Notes: a model not told the origin generated them from the sequence alone. Counted from the stretch's first letter, positions 44,025 through 53,603 are shown. The stretch: 64,000 nucleotides of DNA from GCA-2693325 sp036343635 (GCA_036343635.1 JAYYVF010000024.1:7803-71802), one strand, 5' to 3'. A program made the numbers and translations.

Positions 44025-44876
44025 CTATTCGAATACTATTGTACGGTTGTTTACAACCACCACTTGATCCTCTAACACCAAATCGAGAGCTCTTACCAAA
44101 GCCGTCCTCTCTGCCTCACGTCCGGCACGTGCCATACCACGAGCGCTCTTTCGATGATCTACTGGCAATACACTTTGCACTATTATGGGTCCTTCATCTA
44201 AATCGTCAGTAACAAAATGGGCTGTTGCCCCAATTATTTTGACTCCACGCTCAAACGCTTGTCTATAAGGATTAGCTCCCACGAAAGCTGGCAAAAAGGA
44301 GTGGTGAATATTGATTATCTTATACTCAAATGTGCTAACAAATTCTGGACTAAGAATCCGCATGTATTTGGCAAGAACCACATAATCAAACGAGTATCTT
44401 TCCAATACCGTGATTAATTGATTTTCATGCTTTTTACGAGAAAGACCTTTATTTGAGACATGATGGAATGGAACATCGAACTTTCTGACCAACTCCCCCA
44501 ATTTTTCGTGATTGCTAACGACTGCCTTGATCGACGCATTCAAATCTCCGTGCTCATGTCGCAACAATAAATCACCTAAACAATGATGCTCTTTGGTAGC
44601 CAAAATAACAATTCCCTTACTTCTCGGAGCTAAAAGTTGAACCCAAGCCCCTTCGGGTACAACCTCAACAAGTTGACGCTGCAGAGTATCGCTATTTACG
44701 GCACCTTCAAATTCAGTTCGCATATAAAACCTGGAATTTTCCTCATCCACAAATTCACCATTTCGGATAATGTTCAACCCAGCGCGAAATAGCACACCTG
44801 TTATTTGATGCACTAAACCCTTTTTGTCTGTGCATCCAATTAACAAAACATGGCAGTCTCGTATACTAGTAACCAA
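44025..44876 (-). CDS. purU: Formyltetrahydrofolate deformylase PurU
   Basis: A 283-residue PurU: N-terminal ACT domain (C-T-D-K-K-G-L-V-H-Q-I-T, residues about 10-85) and a formyltransferase-type hydrolase domain with the catalytic N-I-H-H-S-F-L-P-A-F (Asn, His) and D-D-L-D-E-G-P (Asp). It hydrolyses 10-formyl-THF to formate plus THF, keeping folate balanced. The start is taken as TTG at 44876: an AAGGAGG site lies nine bases before it inside the end of ggt. CTG at 44879 is an alternative; the ATGs at 44921 and 44954 have weaker sites. It overlaps ggt by 11 bases. Confidence 0.93.
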   Translation of the reverse strand: MVTSIRDCHVLLIGCTDKKGLVHQITGVLFRAGLNIIRNGEFVDEENSRFYMRTEFEGAVNSDTLQRQLVEVVPEGAWVQLLAPRSKGIVILATKEHHCLGDLLLRHEHGDLNASIKAVVSNHEKLGELVRKFDVPFHHVSNKGLSRKKHENQLITVLERYSFDYVVLAKYMRILSPEFVSTFEYKIINIHHSFLPAFVGANPYRQAFERGVKIIGATAHFVTDDLDEGPIIVQSVLPVDHRKSARGMARAGREAERTALVRALDLVLEDQVVVVNNRTIVFE

Positions 44877-46446
44877 CAGCCTGTCCCTCCTTGCGTGATT
44901 CGGATGCTGCACAGTAACCATTTTCAAGCCGATAAATAAGTTGTGCGCCACCAAATAACGGTTGTTTCGGTAGCCTTCTTAATATGTGGCCCCTATTCTC
45001 AAGTTCATCCAATATCGAGGTTGAGAAATTATCCTCTATTGCCACTTCCATTCCCTCCATTACCTGCCATCTCGGTGCGTCTACCGCAACCTGAGGATTT
45101 TGGCCGTGTAAAATCACGCGAAGGGTAATTTGAAAATGCCCCTGAGCTTGCATCGGTCCCCCCATAACTCCATAGCTCATTACCGGAGACTCTTCTCTCA
45201 TTAAAAACGCGGGAATTATTGTATGATACGGCCTTTTATTTCCCCCAACTAAATTGGGATGCCCTTCAACAAGGGAAAATCCAGCGCCCCTGTTTTGCAA
45301 ACTAATACCCGTATCGGGCACAACAATGCCTGAACCAAACCCCATATAGTTCGATTGAATAAAAGAAACCATCATGCCCCGATCATCCGCGGTAGTCAGA
45401 TAAACAGTTTCGCTTGATCTAGGCACCCCATGCGAAACTAAAGAAGCCTTATCCATAGAAATCTGACTCGCGCGCAGAGAAAGATAATCATCGGCCAGCA
45501 ATTCTTTGCACTGAATATCCATGTAATCAGCGTCAGCAACATAACGATAGGCATCAGCCAATGCCAGTTTCATAGCCTCAATTTGAACATGCAGGTAATC
45601 TGTCGAATCAACAGAAAAATCGTCTATGGACACGTGGCGCAAAATTCCGAAAGCGATCAAACACGCCAATCCCTGACCATTTGGAGGGATTTCGTGTATT
45701 GAATATTCTTTATAATCCTTTGAAACAGTACCAACCCAGTCGCACTTATGATTGACCAAATCGTCCAAAGAAAGCGTAGCCCCATGCCTCTGAGCATCAG
45801 CAACAATCTTTTCTGCTAATTCCCCTTGGTAAAACGCATCACCATGGGTTTCCGCAATTTGTTGTAGTGTTCGCGCCTGCTGTTTACATGAGAAACGCTC
45901 TCCAGCAAAAGGAGCTCGTCCCTGCGGTAGAAAAGTATTAGAAAACTCTTTGAAATGTCCCAACTTCTTCGCCGCGACTGACCAAGCCTCCGCGGTAACC
46001 GGCCCAACTGCATATCCTCCTTCTGCGTATTGAATCGCAGCCTCAAAAAGTTTTGTAAATGGAAGACTCCCAAACCGTTGGGAAAGTTCAGACCAAGCCG
46101 AAACACAACCCGGAACGGTAACAGAATCCCAACCGGTAACCGGCATTTGGCTAAAGCCACGAAAACGATCTAGCGACCAAGATCTTGGCGAACGGCCAGA
46201 AGCGTTCAATCCATGTAAATGATTGCCGTCCCATAAGATACAAAAGGCATCCGATCCGATACCATTCATAGCAGGTTCTACAACAGTCAAAGTAATCGCA
46301 GCGGCTAAAGCTGCATCAACGGCATTTCCCCCATCTTTCAACATCTGCAGGCCAGCCTGAGCCGCCAAAGGTTGCGACGTAGCCACAACATTATCCGCAA
46401 GAATTGGTTGGCGACTTGATGAATATGGCGAATCCCAAGAAAACAT
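44866..46446 (-). CDS. ggt: Gamma-glutamyltransferase / gamma-glutamyl hydrolase
   Basis: A 526-residue Ntn hydrolase proenzyme. Large-subunit features are G-G-N-A-V-D-A-A-L-A-A (start), G-I-G-S-D-A-F and the substrate segment G-R-S-P. The small subunit would begin at the Thr of E-T-V-Y-L-T-T-A-D-D-R-G, the self-cleavage/catalytic Thr; S-N-Y-M-G-F-G-S-G and N-R-G-A-G-F-S follow. No signal peptide is visible, so it may act in the cytoplasm as in the YwrD type. Six bases after a PhyH gene; coupled to purU at its 3' end. Confidence 0.92.
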   Translation of the reverse strand: MFSWDSPYSSSRQPILADNVVATSQPLAAQAGLQMLKDGGNAVDAALAAAITLTVVEPAMNGIGSDAFCILWDGNHLHGLNASGRSPRSWSLDRFRGFSQMPVTGWDSVTVPGCVSAWSELSQRFGSLPFTKLFEAAIQYAEGGYAVGPVTAEAWSVAAKKLGHFKEFSNTFLPQGRAPFAGERFSCKQQARTLQQIAETHGDAFYQGELAEKIVADAQRHGATLSLDDLVNHKCDWVGTVSKDYKEYSIHEIPPNGQGLACLIAFGILRHVSIDDFSVDSTDYLHVQIEAMKLALADAYRYVADADYMDIQCKELLADDYLSLRASQISMDKASLVSHGVPRSSETVYLTTADDRGMMVSFIQSNYMGFGSGIVVPDTGISLQNRGAGFSLVEGHPNLVGGNKRPYHTIIPAFLMREESPVMSYGVMGGPMQAQGHFQITLRVILHGQNPQVAVDAPRWQVMEGMEVAIEDNFSTSILDELENRGHILRRLPKQPLFGGAQLIYRLENGYCAASESRKEGQAVGY

Positions 46447-46452
46447 TACAGC

Positions 46453-47310
46453 TTACACCGTACTTGAAAAGGTAGAACGTTCCAAAATCGTCTGTGTCTC
46501 GTAAATTGAACCGGTCCGCTTTGATCCGGGCAGGGGTATTCTTACCGGGACCTCAGTCACACGTGGCTGATTCGACGGTTGACCTCTCAAAAATGAAGAA
46601 GTAAAACCCTCCCAATCAACGCCCATCAACGGCCAAGCATCTCCCGCGCAATACTGGAATAAGAGTAGCCGTCTTGGGTTTGAAGATGTATTAGGAAGGG
46701 AGCCATGTAGCGCACGTACATGATGTATCGACATACCGCCGGCTGGAAGTTCCACTTTTTTTGCGCCACCATCGTCAAAACTTTCATCTGTTACGGCTCC
46801 CGCAAAACGTCCGTCTAAGTGATGATCAAGTATTGGACCTTTTTGCGATTCAGGCACAACCAACAGACACCCATTATCTTCCGTCATATCATCCAAACAG
46901 ACGCCAACCGCAAGAATATCGTCATTTGTATGCGGGTAAAAAGACCAATCCTGATGCCACTCAACAGCACTACCTACCTCCCCTAGTTTCATATTCAATT
47001 TATTTCCGTTTGTACGAATATTTGGCCCGATCAACTGGGCGACAACATCCAATATGCCTGAGTGCCTTATGGTTTGGTCAAAAATAGGGTGCACGGTAAT
47101 CGGACTTTTTATCCGACGAACCTTTGGCGACTCCGAAGTGTGATCCGGCTCCAGATCAAATACATCGTCGTTGACAGTAATTTCCCTGGACTGCTCAACT
47201 AACTCATCCACCACGTCACGTAAACTTTCTACTTCTTCTGAACTCAGTACCTTTTCAACCCCAATATATCCCTGATCGTTGTAACGATTTATTTCTAAAT
47301 CTGTTAGCAC
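46453..47310 (-). CDS. Phytanoyl-CoA dioxygenase family oxygenase
   Basis: A 285-residue PhyH-type Fe(II)/2-oxoglutarate oxygenase. The iron facial triad is visible as H-Q-D in V-E-W-H-Q-D-W-S-F-Y and a distal His in H-H-V-R-A-L-H-G-S-L-P-N; the 2-oxoglutarate Arg follows in R-R-L-L-L-F-Q-Y. It is more typical of the family than the copy at 30 kb. GTG start with GAGAGGTG upstream. Mid-operon between the GH51 and ggt genes; substrate unknown, but such enzymes are abundant in genomes of this style and often hydroxylate lipids or amino-acid derivatives. Confidence 0.9.
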   Translation of the reverse strand: MLTDLEINRYNDQGYIGVEKVLSSEEVESLRDVVDELVEQSREITVNDDVFDLEPDHTSESPKVRRIKSPITVHPIFDQTIRHSGILDVVAQLIGPNIRTNGNKLNMKLGEVGSAVEWHQDWSFYPHTNDDILAVGVCLDDMTEDNGCLLVVPESQKGPILDHHLDGRFAGAVTDESFDDGGAKKVELPAGGMSIHHVRALHGSLPNTSSNPRRLLLFQYCAGDAWPLMGVDWEGFTSSFLRGQPSNQPRVTEVPVRIPLPGSKRTGSIYETQTILERSTFSSTV

Positions 47311-47451
47311 AAAACACCTCTCTTTAATTATTATTATACTCGTGGGATTTCGTGTTTTTCTTTATCCACAATACTGAAAATTCTTTCAGAAAAAAAAACT
47401 TGCCTAATCAAATATATGGCGTGCACCAAAAAAAATATTTTCGTTAGTCGT

Positions 47452-48999
47452 TTATTCATTTTCCAATCTACGGAGTCGAAATACGTTCCAGGAGGCAGGC
47501 TGAAGTACCAATTGTAGTTCACGTCCAGAGAATATTGGCACACTTCCTTCCTCAGTTATAACATCATTCGGGGAACCTAAAACATTGCATGCCTTAAGGT
47601 TATCATTTCTCATAAATGAATGTGAGATTGGTTGATAATCGGAAAAATCCCGTGAATCAACAATCCACTCTCGTACACCTTTTAAGTCACGGTTCACTGC
47701 AAAAACAGTTAAATCCCCAGCCTTCTCATCAACTACACCCACAGCCTCAATAAATGGCACTGAACCATATTCCGCATCTTCATAGCTTGGTGACACAATT
47801 TTCATGTCAAGAGCAATCCCTCTACCCCACCGAGAAACATCACGAAAAGGATAATAAGTAGTCTGCCTAACGACACCTCCACCAGTTTTCGTAAAAATTG
47901 GAGCAATCACGTTAACAAGTTGTGCCAGACAGCCGATTTTTACTCGATCACAGTGCTTTATAAGTGAAATTAGCATGCAACCTACAACTAAGGCATCCTC
48001 CATTGTATAGATGTCTTCTAGAAGTTCAGGAGCTACCTGCCAGGGTTTGTTTTTTTCATCCGCTGAATTGGAATGAAACCAGACGTTCCATTCGTCGAAA
48101 GCAAGCATCATCTTTTTCTGGGTCCGCCTTTTTGCCTTAACATAGTCACATGTCGCTACTACCTCTTCAATAAATGAATCCATACCTAAGGACATCGCCA
48201 AAAAACGACCAGTATTTCCATCTCGATTTCCGAAATATGTGTGCAAAGAGATATAGTCAACTTGGTCATAGGCATAGTCAAGAATAGTAGCTTCCCATTC
48301 AGGAAACGTGGACATACCTCGATTAGAGGACCCACATAGAACTAACTCGATTTCAGAATCTACAAGACGCATAACCTTGGCGGCCTCTTGAGCTAATCGT
48401 CCATATTCATCCGCGCTTTTATGACCGATTTGCCAAGTTCCGTCCATTTCGTTCCCCAAACACCAAACGTGAATAGCGTGTGGATCTGAGTATCCATTGG
48501 ATCGGCGCATTTCAGAATAGTGAGTTCCTGAGGGATGATTACAATATTCTACAATATTACGAGCCTCATCAATTCCTCGGGTACCCAAATTAATCGCCAT
48601 CATCGGTTCACTTTTAACCTCCCGGCACCAGGAAACAAATTCGTCCATGCCAAACCGATTTGTTTCGAGGCTTTTCCAAGCCAAGTCTAAACGTTTTGGC
48701 CTGTTATTTATCGGTCCAACTCCATCCTCCCAGTTGTAACCAGAAACAAAATTCCCACCGGGGTATCGTACGATTGGTGTTTTAAGTTCGCGAACTAATT
48801 CACAAACATCTTTACGAAAACCATTTTTATCCGCCATTGGATGACTTGGTTCAAACACTCCGCCGTAGATAGCCCGCCCTAAGTGCTCCAAAAATGTTCC
48901 ATAGAGTCTGGGATCAATTGTATCAATGGCAAGCTCTCTTGCAAGCATACCCGTTGCTTTTCCCTTTTTATCCATTATTTCTGAGCTTTTTTCAATCAT
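47452..48999 (-). CDS. Alpha-L-arabinofuranosidase (GH51-like)
   Basis: A 515-residue GH51-type enzyme releasing arabinofuranose from arabinan or arabinoxylan. N-terminal catalytic barrel: Y-G-T-F-L-E-H-L-G-R-A-I-Y-G-G, then R-Y-P-G-G-N-F, the acid/base Glu in C-L-G-N-E-M-D-G and the nucleophile Glu in F-D-E-W-N-V-W. The C-terminal 120 residues are the usual beta-sandwich. No signal peptide, so it acts on imported oligosaccharides. Starts at ATG 48999, overlapping the amidase stop, or 48975. The 141-base gap after it has no gene. Confidence 0.92.
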   Translation of the reverse strand: MIEKSSEIMDKKGKATGMLARELAIDTIDPRLYGTFLEHLGRAIYGGVFEPSHPMADKNGFRKDVCELVRELKTPIVRYPGGNFVSGYNWEDGVGPINNRPKRLDLAWKSLETNRFGMDEFVSWCREVKSEPMMAINLGTRGIDEARNIVEYCNHPSGTHYSEMRRSNGYSDPHAIHVWCLGNEMDGTWQIGHKSADEYGRLAQEAAKVMRLVDSEIELVLCGSSNRGMSTFPEWEATILDYAYDQVDYISLHTYFGNRDGNTGRFLAMSLGMDSFIEEVVATCDYVKAKRRTQKKMMLAFDEWNVWFHSNSADEKNKPWQVAPELLEDIYTMEDALVVGCMLISLIKHCDRVKIGCLAQLVNVIAPIFTKTGGGVVRQTTYYPFRDVSRWGRGIALDMKIVSPSYEDAEYGSVPFIEAVGVVDEKAGDLTVFAVNRDLKGVREWIVDSRDFSDYQPISHSFMRNDNLKACNVLGSPNDVITEEGSVPIFSGRELQLVLQPASWNVFRLRRLENE

Positions 49000-50233
49000 C
49001 CTTGGATGTTACTGCAGAAAACATTTTGTGAAATTCAGACCCCCAAGCTATCAGCTTTTCATCCGAACCAAAACGCGAGGTGCACTGTAAGCCTCCAGGT
49101 AAACCATTTGAAAACCTACCCAGTGGTATATTGAGTGCCGGAACGCCCAAAAACGACCATGGAAGATTCATGCATGGATCACCTGTTTGATCTAGTCCAA
49201 AAGGAGCAGGGCCTGTCGCCGACGGACTAAGCCATATTTCAATCCCGTTATCATCCATAAATGCCTCGAACTTATTTTGGAACCTTTCTCTCTCCCCTTG
49301 AATTGATCGAATCTCCGAAGATTTTATCTCCCTTCCCTCTTCAATTATCTGAGCCGTTTTGCGTCTATATAAAAGCCTGTAACGCTCAAACCATTCGGAA
49401 TGAACCTGGGCTATCTCTGAGGCAATCAAAGATCTATGATTCGAATTAATCTTAGCAATATCCCCAAAAACATCCAGTTCAATTACTGAAAATCCAGCCG
49501 TTCTAATATATCTTATATAGGAGTAAAAATGGTCTTGGCCTTCCGGGGAACACTGGTCCATATATTCTCCATTTGGTATACCAATTCTCGGATATGAAAT
49601 ATCTTTCACAGCACGCCAGTCGCTACAAACTACAGATGCAATACTACCTACATCTTCAACGTTTTGCGAAAAAAAACCAACAGAATCGACTGAAGGGGAG
49701 AAATATATCAAACCCGAGGTTTCGACACGACCAAAAGAAGGCTTAAAACCAATAATGCCGCAGTATGCTGCAGGCCGAATGATCGATCCAACGGTTTGTG
49801 TCCCAAGAGCAAAATCGCATAAACCGGCTGCTACAGCAGCGGCAGATCCACTGCTTGATCCCCCTGGCGTATGGTCAATATTGCATGGATTGCGAGTTCG
49901 ACTCGGCTCGAAGTATGCAAACTCCGTAGTTGCAGTCTTACCAAGCATTATCGCACCAGCCTGTTCAAGCTTCGTAACACAGGTTCCCTGCCCCCCTCTC
50001 AAAACCTCTACAGGTAAACGCGAGCCCGCACCGGTTGGTAATCCATCGTAGTGAAAAATATCTTTCAGTCCAAAATATTGGCCATAAAGCGGTAGAGATT
50101 CCGTTGTATTTTTAATTAGATTTTGCGCGATCGCTGACTCTAAACGGCTCTGGCGACCAGGCTCTTCCAAGAACGAATGAATCTCTTTGTCTATTTGATC
50201 AATCCGCTCGACAGGGTTAATGGGCATATCCAT
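48992..50233 (-). CDS. Amidase-signature family amidase
   Basis: A 413-residue amidase. The signature G-G-S-S-S-G-S-A-A-A-V-A-A-G gives the nucleophile and cis-Ser; the Lys of the Ser-cisSer-Lys triad is in F-G-L-K-D-I-F. Hydrolyses a small amide; GatA itself is unlikely because gatB/C are absent and the protein is short. ATG at 50233 follows AGGTG; an upstream TTG is possible. Between an alginate lyase-like gene (15 bases) and GH51 (overlap), so it may remove an N-acyl or carbamoyl group in the same degradation route. Confidence 0.9.
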   Translation of the reverse strand: MDMPINPVERIDQIDKEIHSFLEEPGRQSRLESAIAQNLIKNTTESLPLYGQYFGLKDIFHYDGLPTGAGSRLPVEVLRGGQGTCVTKLEQAGAIMLGKTATTEFAYFEPSRTRNPCNIDHTPGGSSSGSAAAVAAGLCDFALGTQTVGSIIRPAAYCGIIGFKPSFGRVETSGLIYFSPSVDSVGFFSQNVEDVGSIASVVCSDWRAVKDISYPRIGIPNGEYMDQCSPEGQDHFYSYIRYIRTAGFSVIELDVFGDIAKINSNHRSLIASEIAQVHSEWFERYRLLYRRKTAQIIEEGREIKSSEIRSIQGERERFQNKFEAFMDDNGIEIWLSPSATGPAPFGLDQTGDPCMNLPWSFLGVPALNIPLGRFSNGLPGGLQCTSRFGSDEKLIAWGSEFHKMFSAVTSKDD

Positions 50234-50247
50234 CAAACACCTGTACT

Positions 50248-51423
50248 TTACTTAAAATACGGATATAAGAGTTGAGCCCGGTGAGCACGAACATTAATCC
50301 CTTTCAATTCATTCAGAATAAATTCATAGGAACCCTCTGACCAACGTAACCCAGCTCGTCTAAAAATGGAAACCCATTCATTTCGTTGAAAACCATTATG
50401 CAGATTCTTCGAGTATTTGTCATTGTAGACGTCGTTTTCAACAAACCAGTCTAATGCTGATCTTAACAAATGGCCTGAACTGCCGGACCATAGGTCCATA
50501 TCTAATTTTCGGCCAAGATCAGCCATATCAAATAAACCCAGAAGGTTATTAGCTGCCGTATAGATTCCGTCGCAATGTTTTAATTCCAGATGATGTGCTC
50601 CAGAATCGTCAATCTGTTCTTCTGCTCTATCAAAACACCGATCAATAGCATCACGCGCCACATCTATCCGGCCAGTAAACAAGGACATGGTGGCTACTTG
50701 CACATCGTACCAAGTTCCATTTTGGCCTTTTTCAGTACGCTGATCTAAACCGCTTGGACTTTCGATTAGCCATTTGACAAACGATATAAACCATTCTCCT
50801 AGAAATTCACGGTCTTCAGGACTCCAATGCTCCGAATTAGATAGCAACCCAACATGATCAGGTATCCAACTCAACGCTCTTGATTCCATAATGCTGGATG
50901 GACTGCCCTGTTTTCTACCAGGTATGAATCCAGCGTAAGTCAGGTTTGGATTCATTTTAGTTTCCTCATCAACAAACCAGGACCGCAAGAGTAAAGCTGC
51001 CCGGGCTGCAAAATCTTCATAATCAGTGAAATAATACCCCATGCATAATGCATCGACCGCTGACGTAAAAGCAGCTAATTGAGGACGATCATATTGCTCA
51101 CATTCAGGATTTTGTTTTTCGCCATTGAAGATATAAGGTAAGCCGTGATCTTTATTTTCGTCCGGCCACCAATAGGGGTCAAGGCTCATGTAGTCATTCT
51201 TATTTCCGTTTGGCGGCATCACGTCCTTTCCTTTTACGGAAAATGGACCTGAAATTAACGCCGCGTTCGCCATTTCTAAGACAGATCTATCGGCCTCTTC
51301 AACATCAGCCACCCCCGAAAAAATGCGTGAACGAGCCTCAACCAAATCTACTGAGTCCAAAAGAAAAACATCTAAACCCTGTTCGTTAGAAGAATCATCC
51401 CACTTTCCTATGTCATTGTTCAA
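50248..51423 (-). CDS. Alginate lyase-like polysaccharide lyase
   Basis: A 391-residue alpha/alpha toroid protein of the Alginate_lyase (PF05426) superfamily. The family block near the start, M-P-P-N-G-N-K-N-D-Y-M-S-L-D-P-Y-W-W-P, and the central N-G-T-W-Y-D-V-Q are diagnostic; the Arg/Asn/His/Tyr of the lyase active site are plausible within R-A-L-S-W and W-Y. No signal peptide seen, so it may cleave oligo-uronides inside the cell; it may also act on other uronic acid polymers. TTG start seven bases after AAAGGTG. Opens the minus-strand catabolic operon. Confidence 0.87.
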   Translation of the reverse strand: MNNDIGKWDDSSNEQGLDVFLLDSVDLVEARSRIFSGVADVEEADRSVLEMANAALISGPFSVKGKDVMPPNGNKNDYMSLDPYWWPDENKDHGLPYIFNGEKQNPECEQYDRPQLAAFTSAVDALCMGYYFTDYEDFAARAALLLRSWFVDEETKMNPNLTYAGFIPGRKQGSPSSIMESRALSWIPDHVGLLSNSEHWSPEDREFLGEWFISFVKWLIESPSGLDQRTEKGQNGTWYDVQVATMSLFTGRIDVARDAIDRCFDRAEEQIDDSGAHHLELKHCDGIYTAANNLLGLFDMADLGRKLDMDLWSGSSGHLLRSALDWFVENDVYNDKYSKNLHNGFQRNEWVSIFRRAGLRWSEGSYEFILNELKGINVRAHRAQLLYPYFK

Positions 51424-51563
51424 ATAAAAACACCTTTATTTAACACAAAACCACCTATCGCAAGAAAACATGCCTTCGATGTCTAGCCCATTATTATTGC
51501 AAAACTACACTTTTTTTCACAAATTTACTTATAACGAAACAAAACTCCAAAAAACAAACTTCT

Positions 51564-52040
51564 ATGACACGAGCAATAACGCTGTTCCTTTTTCTCTTTG
51601 TAACTTGGATCCTATGGTCAGGTTATTACAGCCCGTTACTACTAACCCTTGGTGTGTTATCCTGTGTACTCTCTGTGTACATGGCCGTTCGTATGCAGAT
51701 TTTAGATAAAGAAGGGTTCCCAATAGAAGTCTTATTACGTTTTATTGCATATCTTCCCTGGTTGCTACGAGAACTTGTTAAATCCGGAGTGGAAATCTCT
51801 ATATGTGTTTTGAACCCTAAAGCACGAATAGCACCCCGCCTGGTAAAAGTTAGACCGGCTCAAAAAACGCCTGTTGGATTAATGATTTACGCTAACTCAA
51901 TAACCTTAACTCCTGGAACGGTTTCAATTGATGTGTCGAAACACGCGATTGAAGTCCATACCCTGACTGATAATGCCGAAAAAGATCTAATGAACGGCGC
52001 AATGAATAATAAAATACAAGCAATCGAGGGAAACTCATAA
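51564..52040 (+). CDS. mnhE: Multisubunit Na+/H+ antiporter subunit E
   Basis: A 158-residue MrpE/MnhE. Two or three N-terminal membrane helices (W-I-L-W-S-G-Y-Y family start), then a soluble part with T-P-V-G-L-M-I-Y-A-N-S-I-T-L-T-P-G-T-V, the diagnostic MrpE segment. First gene of the plus-strand operon; its stop overlaps the start of mnhF. Confidence 0.9.
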   Translation: MTRAITLFLFLFVTWILWSGYYSPLLLTLGVLSCVLSVYMAVRMQILDKEGFPIEVLLRFIAYLPWLLRELVKSGVEISICVLNPKARIAPRLVKVRPAQKTPVGLMIYANSITLTPGTVSIDVSKHAIEVHTLTDNAEKDLMNGAMNNKIQAIEGNS

Positions 52041-52297
52041 TGTTCACTGTGGCGACTATTAGCGTCTTAATTACCATGGGCTTAGCACTGGCTCGCGGGT
52101 TGTTCGGCCCAACAAATTTCGATCGTATATTAGCAGCAAATATGTTCGGCACAAAAACTGTGCTTTTCATTGCTGTTTTGGGGTTTCTCGTTGGAAGACC
52201 AGAATTTTTAGACCTTGCGCTCGTATATGCTCTTATCAACTTTATCGGAACGATAGCAATCTTGAAATACGTGACTCAAGTTAATATGAAGGAGTAA
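52040..52297 (+). CDS. mnhF: Na+/H+ antiporter subunit F
   Basis: An 85-residue protein with three membrane helices, the size of MrpF. R-G-x-x-x-x-D-R-I-L-A-A (G-P-T-N-F-D-R-I-L-A-A-N) is the conserved loop after helix 1. One-base overlap with mnhE. Confidence 0.9.
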   Translation: MFTVATISVLITMGLALARGLFGPTNFDRILAANMFGTKTVLFIAVLGFLVGRPEFLDLALVYALINFIGTIAILKYVTQVNMKE

Positions 52298-52302
52298 ATG
52301 AA

Positions 52303-52626
52303 TTGGACCATTTACTTTTCTACCTAAGTTGGATTCTAATTGTCATCGGCTCTTTGTTCGCGTGTATCGGAGGGATAGGGTTGTTACGTTTCCCTGATTT
52401 TTTTTCTCGCCAACACGCAGCAGGAATAACCGACACCTTAGGTGCAGGATCGTTGCTCTTGGGACTAATGATCCAGGGCGGCCCAACCTTGGTCACAGTT
52501 AAACTATTGATGGTTTTTGTTTTTCTTCTCATAACGAGCCCCGTAGCGACTCACGCTATTGCCCAAGCAGCAAAAAAAAGTGGTCTTAAGCCAAAATTAA
52601 CACCCAGCATACATAGGGAAAAATGA
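52303..52626 (+). CDS. mnhG: Na+/H+ antiporter subunit G
   Basis: A 107-residue MrpG with three membrane helices: G-S-L-F-A-C-I-G-G-I-G-L-L-R-F-P-D-F-F-S-R-Q-H-A-A-G, the hallmark of the family. TTG start behind AAGGAG in the end of mnhF; it overlaps the next gene by four bases. Confidence 0.9.
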   Translation: MDHLLFYLSWILIVIGSLFACIGGIGLLRFPDFFSRQHAAGITDTLGAGSLLLGLMIQGGPTLVTVKLLMVFVFLLITSPVATHAIAQAAKKSGLKPKLTPSIHREK

Positions 52627-53603
52627 TAACAGCCATAAACATTACGTTACTTACATTTTTGTTGATTGTGGCCATCGGGATCACGAGGACAAATAACCTG
52701 TTTTCCGCCACTATTTTAGCTGGAATTTATAGCCTTGTTATAGCATGTGTTTTTACTTTTTTAGATGCGGTGGACGTAGCATTCACCGAGGCATCGGTTG
52801 GAGCTGGGGTATCAACGGTTCTGATTCTATCAACACTGACACTAACCTCTCCCACCGAAACGAAGAAGCATGCCAACCGTGGGTTAGCTCTGGTAATGAC
52901 GTTAATAACTGGAGCTGCACTAATTTATGGAACGGCTGACACGCCTGCATTCGGAGACGCTAAAGCTCCGGTACATTCGCATGTTTCTTCACACTACATT
53001 GACCAGAGCCCGTCGGAAATTGGTATTCCCAATATGGTAACTTCCGTGCTCGCAAGTTATAGAGGTTATGATACACTCGGGGAAACGGCAGTCATTTTTA
53101 CGGCTTGCATGGCCGTGATGCTTCTTTTACAACAACCTTATAAAGGAAATTCGTCTGGCGATTTAAATATTGAAAACACAAAACTTGAGGACTATGTAAT
53201 CCTCCGGATAATCTCAAAATTATTCATTCCTGTCATAATACTATTCGCTTTATACGTGCAATTTCACGGCGACTTTGGTCCAGGCGGAGGATTTCAGGCG
53301 GGGGTGATATTTGCCTCAGCCGTTATTCTGTACGGACTCGTTTTTGGTACGATCAAAGCTCGAAATATTATTCCACCCCGCTTTCTTTTTTTATTAGTAG
53401 CTGGTGGGCTTTTACTTTACGCAGGGACTGGGATCATGGCTACCTTGACCGGAGGGAATTTCCTTCAATATCGGTCACTGTTAGCAGATCCTCTTATAGG
53501 AGAGCATGTCGGTATTTTGACCATTGAACTTGGTGTTGGCATAACAGTTGCGACGGCCATGATATCGATATTTTTCTGTTTTGCGGATAGAAAAAAAGCA
53601 TGA
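52623..53603 (+). CDS. DUF4040-MrpB fusion subunit
   Basis: A 326-residue membrane protein. Residues 1-85 match the MrpA C-terminal/MbhD-like DUF4040 unit, 90-170 the MbhE-like unit (G-I-P-N-M-V-T-S-V-L-A-S-Y-R-G-Y-D-T-L-G-E-T-A-V), and 190-326 MrpB (H-G-D-F-G-P-G-G-G-F-Q-A-G). In standard Mrp these first parts belong to the end of MrpA. Their fusion to MrpB implies that the antiporter-like part of MrpA is encoded separately, in one of the three large genes downstream. Confidence 0.88.
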   Translation: MITAINITLLTFLLIVAIGITRTNNLFSATILAGIYSLVIACVFTFLDAVDVAFTEASVGAGVSTVLILSTLTLTSPTETKKHANRGLALVMTLITGAALIYGTADTPAFGDAKAPVHSHVSSHYIDQSPSEIGIPNMVTSVLASYRGYDTLGETAVIFTACMAVMLLLQQPYKGNSSGDLNIENTKLEDYVILRIISKLFIPVIILFALYVQFHGDFGPGGGFQAGVIFASAVILYGLVFGTIKARNIIPPRFLFLLVAGGLLLYAGTGIMATLTGGNFLQYRSLLADPLIGEHVGILTIELGVGITVATAMISIFFCFADRKKA

